A program made the translations under genes and the position numbers. A DNA stretch of 64,000 bases from Anaerobacillus sp. CMMVII. GTDB lineage: Bacteria > Bacillota > Bacilli > Bacillales > Anaerobacillaceae. Of the stretch, positions 45,796 through 55,939 are shown piece after piece. The notes under the pieces are model-generated. The model saw only the letters and a list, made by a program, of their open reading frames with translations, made no database searches and was not told the origin of the DNA. Position 1 is the first letter of the stretch. The number at the start of each line of letters is the position of its first letter. Location of the stretch: positions 55,837 to 119,836 of the forward strand of contig NZ_JACEHK010000013.1 in assembly GCF_025377685.1 (NCBI RefSeq), written 5' to 3'.

Positions 45796-46407
45796 AAATA
45801 TTTATTGCGTTGGGAGAAATTACGCCTTACATGCTAAGGAATTAAATAATGAGGTACCAACTTCGCCGTTTTTGTTTTCTAAACCTACACATGCTTTAGT
45901 CGAAGCAAATGGACAAGAAGTAGCGCTGCCTTGGGAAAGAGGAGCGGTTCATTATGAAGTGGAATTAGTGATAAAAATAGGAAAAGCATATGAAAAAAAT
46001 ATAAAGGTTGATGATATAGTCGAAAGTATGGCGATCGGCATTGACTTTACCCTACGTGATGTTCAAAGTGAGTTGAAAAAGAAGGGGTATCCTTGGCTAT
46101 TAGCAAAAGGCTTTCCTAACTCTGCCTTAGTAAGCAAATTTATCGAATTTCCAGGTGAAGAGGCGTGCAAAGAGACAAATTTCGCATTGTTAAAAAACGG
46201 CGAACAAGTGCAACTAGGGAACATCAAAGATTTACTGTTTGATTTACAAACGATTATTGATTTCACTGCAGAACACTTTGGTTTAGCTGAAGGAGATATC
46301 ATCTTACAGGAACACCCGAAGGAGTAGGCCCAGTTAGTGATGGAGATCAATTTTCCCTCTTGTGGGGAGAAGAAGTATTAGGAGAAAGTAGAGTTTTATT
46401 GAGGTAA
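45782..46407 (+). pseudogene. fumarylacetoacetate hydrolase family protein, frameshifted
   Basis: The start is behind GGAGGTG inside the previous gene. YCVGRNYALHAKELNNEVP, FLFSKPTHALV, HYEVELVIKIGK, GIDFTLRDVQ and KGFPNSALVS are the FAH-family landmarks with the metal-binding glutamates. The frame stops at 46327. One added A restores LTGTPEGVGPVSDGD and LLWGEEVLGES to a stop at 46405-46407, about 208 residues. Members hydrolyse or decarboxylate acylpyruvates and oxaloacetate. Confidence 0.78.
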
Positions 46408-46441
46408 TATAGTACTAAAAATCTACCTTGGAAATAGTTAA

Positions 46442-46517
46442 ACTTCGAGAGTTCACTTTCTTTTATCTAAAGAATTGTTCACTCATATTTACATCGTGTG
46501 TTTTGAAAATGAACTTG
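46442..46517. repeat. second palindromic repeat family, copy D
   Basis: CTTCGAGAGTTCACTTTC, then ATCTAAAGAATTGTTCACTCATATTTACATCGTG in pieces that match copy C, and TGAAAATGAACTT at the right. More diverged than A and C. Confidence 0.55.
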
Positions 46518-46639
46518 GCGAAAACCTTTCACCGATAAAAACCATTGAACAAGAAAGAAAACAACTAGTCCAAATAATAAGTAGTATACAAAAAACAAGG
46601 TTTCAAAAAAGTGACGAATGTAAGAGGTGGCATGAGTAG
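46496..46639 (+). other. 47-codon coding-like remnant
   Basis: An open frame reads SPIKTIEQERKQLVQIISSI and ends FQKSDECKRWHE. The pattern of a basic helix followed by FxKSDxCxxxW resembles the tail of RecB/Cas4-type nuclease domains, but it is too short to assign and has no ribosome binding site. It partly overlaps repeat copy D. Confidence 0.25.
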
Positions 46640-46804
46640 TTGGGGAGGTTAATCTAGCTTTCTTCTCTAGATAATGCTGCTAACGACTGATAGACTAGGT
46701 TGTTAGATATTCATTTTAAGGTCGTGAGCAGCACTTTCATTGCCAAAAATCCAACGATTAGCTAAGATGGTTTTATTTTTCTAATTGAAGGCGATTTGAC
46801 CGTT

Positions 46805-46863
46805 TTTGTAAACTAATGAGGTGGAGGAAAATGAATTTGCCCTCCACCTCATTAGTTTACAAA
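46805..46863. repeat. 23-bp perfect inverted repeat (long hairpin)
   Basis: TTTGTAAACTAATGAGGTGGAGG and its exact complement flank a 13-base loop. It is stronger than a usual terminator and lacks a T run after the right arm on the + strand. It is not a copy of either repeat family. Confidence 0.7.
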
Positions 46864-46927
46864 CTTCATGCTAATTTTGAAGAGGAAAGATGCTTGGAAA
46901 TGGTCATATTGCTAATGGAATAAAAAT

Positions 46928-46952
46928 GGCTGTTGAGACATTCTCAACAGCC
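46928..46952 (-). terminator. terminator of the Vpr-like protease gene
   Basis: An 11-bp perfect stem (GGCTGTTGAGA/TCTCAACAGCC) with a 3-base loop; on the lower strand it is followed by ATTTTTA. It lies 41 bases behind the protease stop. Confidence 0.82.
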
Positions 46953-46992
46953 TGTAATGAGGAATACCAAATCTTAGGCTTCTTAATTTACT

Positions 46993-49403
46993 TTAGTTCA
47001 CATTAAGTGTGCCACCAATAATTTCTTGTTCTCGTGCACCTTTTTTGACATACGCAATAACTTGGTACCTTCCTTGAGATAGAGCTTGACCGTTAATAGT
47101 CATATCCCAAGTAATACCATATGAACCAGCAGATAAATTTGTGCCATGAGGTATCTCTGTTAATAATTGGCCTGTCGCTTCACTACGTACACGTACAGAG
47201 AATACGTCTGCTCCTACAGGAAGACTTACGTTACCTACAATATTCCCTCCAGAAATAGCGATATTTTGCCACGATGCTAAACTGATATTACTTGGTACTT
47301 GAACGAATAAAATTGTTGGTACTTCTACCTGTTTATTACCATAGCTCAAGAGAAATGTACCTTCATAGTAACCTGGTTTAAGGTTTTTTGCATCGACTTG
47401 AACATTAAAGTTTAGTTCCTGAGTTTTTCCTGGTTGGACCTGTAAATTATTACTCGTCATCACTTTAATTCCTTCGTGACCTTTGAAATCAATTGAGAAT
47501 CTTTGACGTTCTGTTGAAATATTATGAACTGTAAAGCTTTGGTTTCTTACTTCTCTACCACCATCTTTAGTGAAGATGCCAAACGAGTGACTTCCTGGTG
47601 TAACAAGTACATCGGTATTTATTGCATCAAGTACCCGAATACTTCCAGCACCTTGACTGTTATGTGGATAAAGGTTTCCGTTTGCATCGTATAGGTTCTC
47701 GGCTGTATTCATTAATGCTGCTTTAACAAAATCTACACTCCAATTTGGGTGCGCTTCTAAAATAAGCGCTGCTGCTCCAGCGACATGTGGAGCTGACATA
47801 CTCGTTCCTTGGAAGGCTGCATATCCGTGTGTATGTGGACCTGAAGAGTGGTGCAAAGGTACAGTACTTACAATCGCAACTCCAGGTGCTGAAACATCTG
47901 GTTTAATCATCCAATTCCCCATAACCGGGCCACGAGATGAGAAGTTTGCCATCGTCTCACCAACGGCCTTATCAAAAACAATGTCAAATGAAATTGTGTT
48001 GTTACCAGCGGCTAATTCAGCAAGTAATTTTTGCCCATCTTCTTGTGTCAACATAATCATCGGAATAGCAGTACCAGGAACCTCTGGTTGAACCCCTGCG
48101 ACATTGTTATAGATAACGGCTCCAATTGCACCGCGATCTTTTGCGTTTTGTGCTTTGTCAACGAAAGGATAATCACCACGACTCATTAAGGCAATCTTCC
48201 CCTCAAGGTCTTTGCCTGCAAAATGAGCATCAGTTCCGGCAAGACCAACATCTACAAGTTCGTATTCACCATTATTTAAAGCGAGTAGAGCTTCTTCAGA
48301 AGGGTAGCCCATGACTGCACTACTTGGATAATTTACACCTTCAGAAGTGAAAATATCAGCACTAAATAAATTATAGGGTAACATAGTTGCTCCAACAGAA
48401 ATCGCTTGACGTGAAGTACCAGGTGACCCAACAGTCCAGTCATTAGGACCACTGTTTCCGTTAGATGTTACTGCTACAACACCATCAGCCATTGCACGGT
48501 CTAGGGCAAGACTCGTTGCAAAGTCTGGGTTATTTGTAGAGTTACCTAAAGACAAGTTCATAACATCAGCGCCGTCTAACACAGCACGCTCAATTCCGGC
48601 GATTACGTTTTGGGTAGTTCCGCTTCCACCTGGTCCTAATACCCGATAGGCTAATAACGTTGCATCTGGTGCAACACCTTTAATTTTTCCGTTTCCTGCA
48701 ATCGTACCAGCAACGTGTGTTCCGTGGTTTGTTCGACGACTTAAAGTTCCTGTAATCGTTTCTTGTGGATCTGCATCGTTACTCACAAAATCCCAACCTA
48801 AATAGTCACCAAAAGCGTGGGCAAGATCTGGATGTGTATAATCGACCCCAGTATCAATAACGGCTACTGTAATCCCTTTACCAGTAAAACCAGCATCCCA
48901 AGCATCATTTGCTCCAATGAAAGGTGCACTGTCCATCATCATAGGACTAAATGCTTCAGGATCCAACAGTTCTGCTTCATCAATAGAGGAAACCTGATAT
49001 GTTACATTTTCATATACAGCTTTTATCCCTGAAATAGCTGAAAGATGATGTAGTTGATCTCCAGCAATTTCTAACGAAAACCCAGAAAATACATGATCGT
49101 ATTCTCTGTTTACTTTTACAGAGGCTACTTTCTCAATTTGCTCAATAATGCTTTGGCGCTCAGCCTCTAATTGTTCCTTGTCTGATAAGTCCCATTATGT
49201 TTTGCTTCTAGGATAGATACTTCCTCAAGTTCCACAATTACAGTTACAAGATCAGAAGATGTTCCGTCAACTTCTAAGAAAAAATTAGGCTGAGTGGGTT
49301 GTTCTGCTCTAACAATCCCTCCTAAACTTGCAAAACTCGAGAAAATTAATGTGAAAATAATTGAGTAAATGAAAAATACATTCGGTTTTCTGATCGACAT
49401 CAA
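46993..49403 (-). pseudogene. secreted S8 serine protease, Vpr-like, frameshifted
   Basis: A restored preproprotein of about 800 residues. The start at 49403 gives a signal peptide (IRKPNVFFIYSIIFTLIFSS in part) ending near VRA-EQ, then the inhibitor-like propeptide VIVELEEVSILEAKHNG. Near 49190 one missing base shifts the frame. It continues with SDKEQLEAERQSIIEQIEKV to the catalytic core. Catalytic residues are the Asp in AVIDTGVDYTHPDL, His in RTNHGTHVAGT and Ser in QGTSMSAPHVAG. A PA domain is inserted between His and Ser (GKIALMSRGDYPFVDKAQNA). The C-terminus has a FlgD-like beta domain. It is a cell-wall or extracellular protease. Confidence 0.85.
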
Positions 49404-49982
49404 AACATCTCCTTTCCATTTTTTATTAGTTCTTCAAAGGGGTTACATAAAGACAGACAGAGCAAATGTGGTGAATTTTAATAGTTATGTATATCCTCCT
49501 TTCTCGGCCAAATTCTAAACAAGCCAATGTACTATTTAAATTTATATGGAAAGGGTTAAGTCGTCAATTTATTAAGAATATTAAGAAAATTAAAAACGGG
49601 ATTATCTTAAAATAATAATGATTTTCATTTGGATTGTCTCCTGAACTTCTCTGAAATGCTAATAAAATTAACTGTTAAGATTAGTTTTGGGAATTAGAAT
49701 GAGAAGAAGTTACTAAAATTATAGTATTCTTAGTATAATAATAGGATTTCGAATAAAGTATTGAAATTTGTATTAAAAAAGATGATTTAAGCTAAATTTG
49801 GCTATTAGTGTAATAGGCTTTGTCGAACGTTTTTGATAAATTTACTATTTCGGTGTTAAATACCTATTTGAAAGTACCAAAATATAGGTCTTATGTATTA
49901 GCTGAATACTTCTTTTTATTGTTAAGGCTAATCAAAATGTACTAGTGTCGAATTTTAAGATAGAGTAGAGATCTTCCTAATC

Positions 49983-50018
49983 TACGTTAAAGCTTCACAG
50001 CGGCGGGGGTCAGACCCC
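49983..50018. repeat. main palindromic repeat, half copy 12
   Basis: The core ACGTTAAAGCTTCACAGCG and a right arm GGGGGTCAGACCCC; the left arm is missing. Confidence 0.75.
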
Positions 50019-50423
50019 GATGAGTTAATCTCAAGCCACCAACTTTTTTGAGATGAATTATATTTTTTGACAAACCTTTTGTCTGATAAATGTAAAGCTC
50101 TGGATTTGTATAATAGTTAATACAAAAAAATCCCACGTTATTCAACAATGAAATGGAAGGGAAGTAGGAAAAGTGAGGATGGTAGATTTCCCATTATTTG
50201 ATATAGGGAAATAATTTCTAAAAAACAGTGGTTGGTAAAGGGAACAAAACATCGCACTTAAGTTTTTGGGATGACTATACAGAAACTAAATATGATCATG
50301 GAGAGCACACAAATAAGGATTAATCACACTACAGCAGTATAACTAATCCGTTTGCTTTTTCTATTCTTCAACCGTACATAATTTGATGGATGAGTGTGAC
50401 TTCTAAAATGACATTGCACTTAT

Positions 50424-50461
50424 ACCGCTTTAAAGCTTTACTGCGGTGGGGGTCAGACCCC
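50424..50461. repeat. main palindromic repeat, half copy 13
   Basis: The core CGCTTTAAAGCTTTACTGCG and the right arm GGGGGTCAGACCCC, 44 bases behind the stop of the YihY gene on the lower strand. Confidence 0.78.
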
Positions 50462-50504
50462 AAATTTATTCAATCTAACATCTTCACACAATTTTCTCTT
50501 TTCA

Positions 50505-51329
50505 TTATCGCTTCATTAGTTTAATATTGTAAAGCGTGGCGTTAATTTCACCACCGATGACAAGGATGAGGCCACTTAGGAAAAACCAGAGCATTAAAAT
50601 GATTACACCACCTAAACTTCCGTAGGTTGCTGTGTAATTGTTGAAGTTCTCTACATAGATTGAAAACCCCAGGGAAATAATTTGCCAACTAATCGTAGCC
50701 ACTAACGCGCCGTAAATGACTTGGCGTGGGGCTAATTTTCGATTGGGAGCAATCATGTACAAAAGCATCAGTACGGCGGTCATTGTGACAACACCGATGA
50801 TCCAGCGCAGACGATTTAAAATCGTATATGTTTGTTCAGGAAGAGCGAATAGTTGGTCAATACCATTTATAATGACATTTCCAAAAACCGGAAGAAGTAA
50901 CGTTACGAAAAATACAGTTACCATTCCAAGTGTCAAAAAAATCGACATCAATCTGATCTTTATAAAAGAACGAGTTTCATCAATGTTATGGGCGCGATTT
51001 AGCGATCGAATTAGTGCATTGATACCGTTAGATGCTGTCCATATTGTAGCTAAAATACCAAAGGATAATAGGCCGCCTTTAGGTTCAACGAGAACTTCTA
51101 ATACGGTTTCAGTAAATAATTCAGCTAATTCAGGAGGAGCATAGTCGTGTACAAAATTGTAAATTTGTACGGAATTCAGTGGTAAGTATGGTACTAAAGA
51201 TAAAATAAAAATAAGTAATGGAAAGATTGATAGCATAAAATAAAAGGCGAGTGTAGCAGCCCAATCTTGAATAGGGTCTTTTTTTAGTTGCTCATAAAGC
51301 TCTTTTATAAATAAATGATTTGTACTCAA
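50505..51329 (-). CDS. YihY/BrkB family membrane protein
   Basis: 274 residues with six hydrophobic segments. The start FIKELYEQLKKDPIQDWAA, the second block TLAFYFMLSIFPLLIF and the loop YGSLGGVIILMLWFFLSGLILVIGGE (in part) are the signature of the YihY/UPF0761 family, once annotated as ribonuclease BN. The function is not known; it is not an RNase. It starts behind AAGGTGGTGC on the lower strand. Confidence 0.9.
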   Translation of the reverse strand: MSTNHLFIKELYEQLKKDPIQDWAATLAFYFMLSIFPLLIFILSLVPYLPLNSVQIYNFVHDYAPPELAELFTETVLEVLVEPKGGLLSFGILATIWTASNGINALIRSLNRAHNIDETRSFIKIRLMSIFLTLGMVTVFFVTLLLPVFGNVIINGIDQLFALPEQTYTILNRLRWIIGVVTMTAVLMLLYMIAPNRKLAPRQVIYGALVATISWQIISLGFSIYVENFNNYTATYGSLGGVIILMLWFFLSGLILVIGGEINATLYNIKLMKR

Positions 51330-51555
51330 GGAAAAGCACCACCTTATTTCTACTATTGATTAGTAAATTCCCTAAATTTTATTTTTCATACTAATAGAAG
51401 GAGTTCATAATATGATTGTTTCTACATAAGTAGCCGAATGACCTGTTTTTATATAGTATTTAGAATATTTATAATTTTTATATTTTATTGAAGGGGATTA
51501 TGCACTATAATCAATTTATGAAGTTTTTCCTTCATCTATATAGAAAGGAGTTATC

Positions 51556-52413
51556 ATGGAGCAAAAAACATTGACTTCAATTATTAAAGAGAATTTTTCG
51601 GCATTATCCGTTGGTCAAAAAAAGGTTGCCGAATATCTAATGCTTCACCAAGATGAATCGGCGTTACTTACCGCTTATCAAATCGGTCGAAGGGTGGGCG
51701 TAAGTGAAACGACAGTTATTCGGTTCGCATATGCACTCGGCTTCAGCGGATTTTCACAAATGCAAGAAAGCATTCGTAAAGATTGGCTTACGAATAAACA
51801 GGCGATGGCAGGAGAAGGCGATCTAGCTGAAAAAGAGTGTAACGATGAAGATAAACTGTTCACGGCGGTAGTAGATCAAGAAAAATTACTTTTACAACAG
51901 CTATTGCATCAAGTGAATACAGAGGATTTATGGAAAGCAGTTGACCAGTTAATTGCAGCAGATAGAATTTTTATTGGGGGAATTGGCAGTTCTTATGCAG
52001 CAGGCTATTGGTTTTATTACACGTTAAATCAACTTCGAGAAAACGTATTCATCTCAAACCCTACTGGTTTTTTGACTGAGGATCTTTGTGAATTAACCGA
52101 AAACTCAGTAGTAGTCATTTTCTCGTTTCCACGTTACAGAAAGGAAACCGTTGAATTAGCAAACCTTGTTCAAAAAGTACAGGCAAAAATTATTGCCATT
52201 ACGAACAGACAATTGTCACCAGTCGGTCAGGTTGCGGCGCTTACACTGACGACGGAAGAACAGATGGAATCAGGGCATCATTCCATTGCTTCGGTGATAA
52301 GTTTGTTGGAAATAATTATCGCTGGTATCCATAAACGTGACCATGATAGGATTAGGAAGCGACTGCAAAAATTAGAATTACTCTATAATGAACAAGAACT
52401 TTTCTTAGAATAA
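51556..52413 (+). CDS. MurR/RpiR-family transcriptional regulator with SIS domain
   Basis: 285 residues behind AGAAAGGAG. The N-terminal RpiR helix-turn-helix has LSVGQKKVAEYLM and VGVSETTVIRFAYALGFSGF, and the SIS domain (about 125-250) has GIGSSYAAGYWFYYTL and VVIFSFPRY. SIS domains bind phospho-sugars in many relatives. Here the neighbours are a carrier, a GNAT and a racemase, so an amino-acid derivative is possible. It is the first gene of this group and probably regulates it. Confidence 0.9.
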   Translation: MEQKTLTSIIKENFSALSVGQKKVAEYLMLHQDESALLTAYQIGRRVGVSETTVIRFAYALGFSGFSQMQESIRKDWLTNKQAMAGEGDLAEKECNDEDKLFTAVVDQEKLLLQQLLHQVNTEDLWKAVDQLIAADRIFIGGIGSSYAAGYWFYYTLNQLRENVFISNPTGFLTEDLCELTENSVVVIFSFPRYRKETVELANLVQKVQAKIIAITNRQLSPVGQVAALTLTTEEQMESGHHSIASVISLLEIIIAGIHKRDHDRIRKRLQKLELLYNEQELFLE

Positions 52414-52449
52414 TTTATTAGTATTTTTATATAAGGGGGTTCATTTTAC

Positions 52450-53838
52450 ATGAACGGATTAACGAAAGACAAGAGTCAAAATAAAAAAGTACAATTGCCA
52501 GCACATAGCACTCAAGATTATTTGAAATTTATTTTACCGTCATTAGTCGGTTTACTGTTATTTTTAGTGCCGATCTCTTCAGGCGATAGTGTCACGATTC
52601 CGGTTGCTTTCTTAGCGAATGAATTAAACTCGCTATTAGGAAATGCTGTTCCAACGATTACAGTGATCCTCCTTGCCGTATCCGTACTAGGATCTATAAT
52701 CGCAGTTGTATTGAAACCCGATGTGATTACGAGAAATTATTTTCTAAATAATCTACTAAATGTTTCTGTTTTTTGGTTGATAGCTCGGATTTTAGGATTA
52801 ATCTTTGCGGTCATCACCGTTTATACATGGGGACCAGAATGGATCTCGTCTGAATATACAGGTGGACTATTAATGTATGACTTGATCCCAATCCTATTAA
52901 CTACGTTTCTATTTGCAGGATTGTTCTTACCGTTACTATTGAATTTTGGCTTACTTGAGTTTATTGGTGCTTTATTAATAAAAATAATGAGACCAGTTTT
53001 TACACTACCAGGACGTTCATCATTAGATTGTTTAGCATCGTGGGTAGGGGATGGTACGATTGGTGTTTTATTAACAACTAAGCAGTATGAAGAAGGTTAT
53101 TATACGAAACGTGAAGCGGCTGTTGTAGCAACGACATTTTCAGTAGTTTCAATTACGTTTACGATTGTTATTATTCAGTATTTAGACTTAGGTCATTATT
53201 TCGGAGAATATTATTTTACGATTATTTTAGCTGGACTTGTTGCAGCGATTATTATGCCACGCATTCCACCATTATCTAAAAAAGCCAATACTGGTTACGA
53301 AGGTACTGAGTTGAAAGCTGAAAATCTAATTCCAGCCAATACCTCAATGGTCAAATGGGGTTTAAACCAGGCTATTACAAAAGCGAAGACGAACAAAAGC
53401 GCTAAGACAATTGTTAGGGAAGGGTTTCAAAATGTTATTGATATGTGGGTAGGGGTCCTTCCAATTGTAATGGCTATCGGTACGGTGGCATTAGTTATTG
53501 CAGAGCATACGCCAGTTTTTACAATTCTAGGAAAGCCTTTTGAGCCGATTTTAATGTTCCTACAAGTTCCTGAAGCACAAGCAGCCGCTCAAACGATGGT
53601 AGTTGGATTTGCGGATATGTTTCTTCCAGCCGTTATCGGAAGCGGAATTGAAAGCGAAATGACGAGATTCATTATTGCCTGTGTGTCAGTGACCCAGCTT
53701 GTTTATATGTCTGAAATGGGTGGTTTACTGTTAGGTTCAAAGTTGCCAATCAGCATCAAAGATTTAATTTTAATCTTCCTACTACGCACACTTATTACGT
53801 TACCAATTGTCGTCGGGGTTGCGCATCTTATTTTTTAA
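52450..53838 (+). CDS. YjiH-family membrane protein (nucleoside-recognition/GATE domain)
   Basis: 462 residues with about ten hydrophobic segments behind AAGGGGGTTC. The central GRSSLDCLASWVGDGTIGVLLT and the C-terminal repeat with MVVGFADMFLPAVIGSGIES are the paired gate motifs of the YjiH group. Substrates are unproven. In several bacilli it lies beside peptide- or amino-acid-handling genes, as here. Confidence 0.87.
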   Translation: MNGLTKDKSQNKKVQLPAHSTQDYLKFILPSLVGLLLFLVPISSGDSVTIPVAFLANELNSLLGNAVPTITVILLAVSVLGSIIAVVLKPDVITRNYFLNNLLNVSVFWLIARILGLIFAVITVYTWGPEWISSEYTGGLLMYDLIPILLTTFLFAGLFLPLLLNFGLLEFIGALLIKIMRPVFTLPGRSSLDCLASWVGDGTIGVLLTTKQYEEGYYTKREAAVVATTFSVVSITFTIVIIQYLDLGHYFGEYYFTIILAGLVAAIIMPRIPPLSKKANTGYEGTELKAENLIPANTSMVKWGLNQAITKAKTNKSAKTIVREGFQNVIDMWVGVLPIVMAIGTVALVIAEHTPVFTILGKPFEPILMFLQVPEAQAAAQTMVVGFADMFLPAVIGSGIESEMTRFIIACVSVTQLVYMSEMGGLLLGSKLPISIKDLILIFLLRTLITLPIVVGVAHLIF

Positions 53839-53859
53839 TTGATGAAGGAGGTTTATTCT

Positions 53860-54666
53860 TTGAACTTATCAACGTTAGAAATTCGTCCCCTTCAATCGAT
53901 TGAGGAATTAGAAATCGTAAAAAAATTAGAAGAACGTATTTGGAGTATAGATGATGCTGTACCTGTCAATCAAACAGCTGCAGCCGTTAAAAATGGTGGC
54001 CTCGTTCTCGGGGCCTTTATACATATGGAACTAGTCGGATTCCAATATAGTTTCCCAGGCTTTAATGGCAAAAATATATATCTTGTTTCGCATAGCTTAG
54101 GGATTCACCCCGATTACCGAAAATATGGGATAGGTGAAAAACTTAAATGGGCACAGAAAAAAATGGCGCTAGAATTAGGCTACGAGCTCATCACTTGGAC
54201 GTACGACCCATTAGAAACGGTGAATGGCTATTTAAATTTGCACAAACTCGGAGCGGTTTGCTCTACGTATATAGAAAATGCCTACGGTGAAATGGCGGAC
54301 AATCTGAATGCAGGACTTCCAACCGACCGTTTTTTAGTTGAGTGGGAGATTAAAAGACCATGTAATAAGAAGACTGAGCTGATAGATATTGACCAGCCAT
54401 TGACAATTTCTACGAGTCTACAAGATCAATTTCTTGTTCCTGGTAAAATTGATTTGGGTCAAAATCAAGGGACAGTAGTTATACCGGTCCCAGGTAATTT
54501 TCAAGAAATGAAGAATTGTGATTTTCCGCTAGCCCTAAAGTGGCGGAACGTAACCCGAGACGTTTTTAGTCATTACTTACGTTTAGGATGGGTCGTAACG
54601 GACCTAATAAAAGATTCTAAACAGGATCATCAATATTTGTATCTTTTAGAAAAACGAGAGAAGTAA
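53860..54666 (+). CDS. GNAT-family N-acyltransferase, possible amino-acid N-succinyltransferase
   Basis: 268 residues from the TTG at 53860, which follows AAGGAGG at ideal spacing; an ATG upstream at 53842 would lie within the Shine-Dalgarno. The GNAT fold spans the first about 160 residues with the acyl-CoA loop HPDYRKYGIGEKLKWA. The C-terminal extension is unusual for the family. In Geobacillus, a GNAT of this kind beside an N-succinylamino-acid racemase works as a D-amino-acid succinyltransferase. The racemase follows here after 12 bases, which supports that role by context only. Confidence 0.75.
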   Translation: MNLSTLEIRPLQSIEELEIVKKLEERIWSIDDAVPVNQTAAAVKNGGLVLGAFIHMELVGFQYSFPGFNGKNIYLVSHSLGIHPDYRKYGIGEKLKWAQKKMALELGYELITWTYDPLETVNGYLNLHKLGAVCSTYIENAYGEMADNLNAGLPTDRFLVEWEIKRPCNKKTELIDIDQPLTISTSLQDQFLVPGKIDLGQNQGTVVIPVPGNFQEMKNCDFPLALKWRNVTRDVFSHYLRLGWVVTDLIKDSKQDHQYLYLLEKREK

Positions 54667-54678
54667 GGAGACTTTTGA

Positions 54679-55783
54679 ATGGAGATTAAGAGCATTGTTT
54701 TAAGACATGTAAAAATGGAGCTTTTGACTCCTTTTACAACAAGTGTAGGGACAGAGGTTGATAAGGATTTTCTTATAGTTGAGGTTATCTCTAAAAGTGG
54801 TTTATCTGGTTGGGGTGAGGCCGTCTCAATCATAGAGCCTATCTATAATGAGGAAACAGTAAAGACGAATTGGCACATGTTAGAGGATTTCTTAATTCCA
54901 CTAGTTTTGAAAATGAGATAGATCACCCTGATCAAATTTCGGACCTATTTAACCCGATCCGTCGAAATTATAATGCTAAAGCAGCTCTAGAATGTGCCAT
55001 TTGGGATCTTTATGCCAAAGAGAATAATTTATCTTTAGCTAGTGCGCTTGGTGGTGTCAAAGACAAAATCGAAGTAGGTGTTAGTGTCGGGATTAAAAAT
55101 TCTCTTGAAGACTTACTACAGCAGGTAAAGGTGTATGTGAACGAAGGTTATAAACGAATTAAAGTGAAAATTAAACCAAGCTGGGATGTTAAGGTTATCA
55201 AAGCTATCCGACGTGAATATCCGAATATCCAGCTGATGGCGGACGCAAATTGCGCATACACTTTAGCCGATATTGAGCATCTACAAAATTAGATGAGTTT
55301 AAGCTAACGATGATAGAACAACCTTTGGACAGCGATGACATTATTGATCATGCAAAACTTCAAGCTGAATTACAAACTCCTATTTGTCTTGATGAAAGCA
55401 TTCATACTGTGGAAGATGCCCGAAAAGCGATTGAACTTGGAAGTTGCAAAATCATTAATTTAAAAATTGGTCGTGTTGGCGGTTTGACGGAGACGAAGAA
55501 GATTCACGATTTATGTGAAAAGCATCAAATCCCAGTTTGGTGCGGTGGAATGCTTGAAGCTGGAATTGGTCGCGCGCACAATATTGCGATCACATCCCTT
55601 GCTAACTTTACACTGCCGGGCGATACCGCCCCTTCAGCACATTACTGGAAACAAGACATTATTACACCGGAAGTTACTATGCAAGATGGCTACATTCATG
55701 TACCAACTAGCCCTGGAATTGGCTATGAACCAAACCGCAAACGAATAAATGAGCTAACACTCCATAGTAAAACGTTTATGTAA
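54679..55783 (+). pseudogene. N-acylamino-acid/N-succinylamino-acid racemase (OSBS/NSAR family), two frameshifts
   Basis: Three segments in successive frames join when one base is added near 54900 and one near 55290 (an A-run), giving about 368 residues. Enolase-superfamily residues are all present: KxK in YKRIKVKIKP, Asp in MADANCAY, Glu in [10 protein letters not shown], Asp-Glu in ICLDESIH and Lys in [10 protein letters not shown]. The block [20 protein letters not shown] separates the OSBS/NSAR family from dipeptide epimerases. MenC-type o-succinylbenzoate synthesis is less likely because no men genes are near. Linked to the GNAT, it fits a D- to L-amino-acid conversion route; a deacylase is not in view. 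Confidence 0.8.
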
Positions 55784-55801
55784 TTTATATTGGAAAGAAA
55801 A

Positions 55802-55853
55802 GGGGTCTGACCCCCACTGCGTTAAAGCTTTAACGCGCTGGGGGTCAGACCCC
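55802..55853. repeat. main palindromic repeat, copy 14
   Basis: A full unit closest to the family consensus, 18 bases after the racemase stop, bounded by AAAA at the left and TTTTC at the right. Confidence 0.92.
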
Positions 55854-55939
55854 TTTTCTTCTTCTATTTCACTCGGAAGTGGCATACCTTGAATTAAAAA
55901 TATACCACCAACAGGGAATTGGATCAGGGGGGAACCGAT

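Larger units (their letters stand above)
49404..50504. other. 1.1-kb region without a clear gene
   Basis: Very AT-rich. It holds the promoter region of the protease (lower strand, AAAGGAGATG just before its start), two half copies of the main palindromic repeat, and a stretch at about 50220-50325 that can be read as FWDDYTETKYDHGEHTNKD. That last piece looks like a broken gene but has no start and no family match I know. Confidence 0.4.

Noticed and set aside
54679..55783. L-Ala-D/L-Glu (dipeptide) epimerase for the enolase-family protein
   Set aside because: The block [17 protein letters not shown] is typical of the OSBS/NSAR family rather than of dipeptide epimerases.
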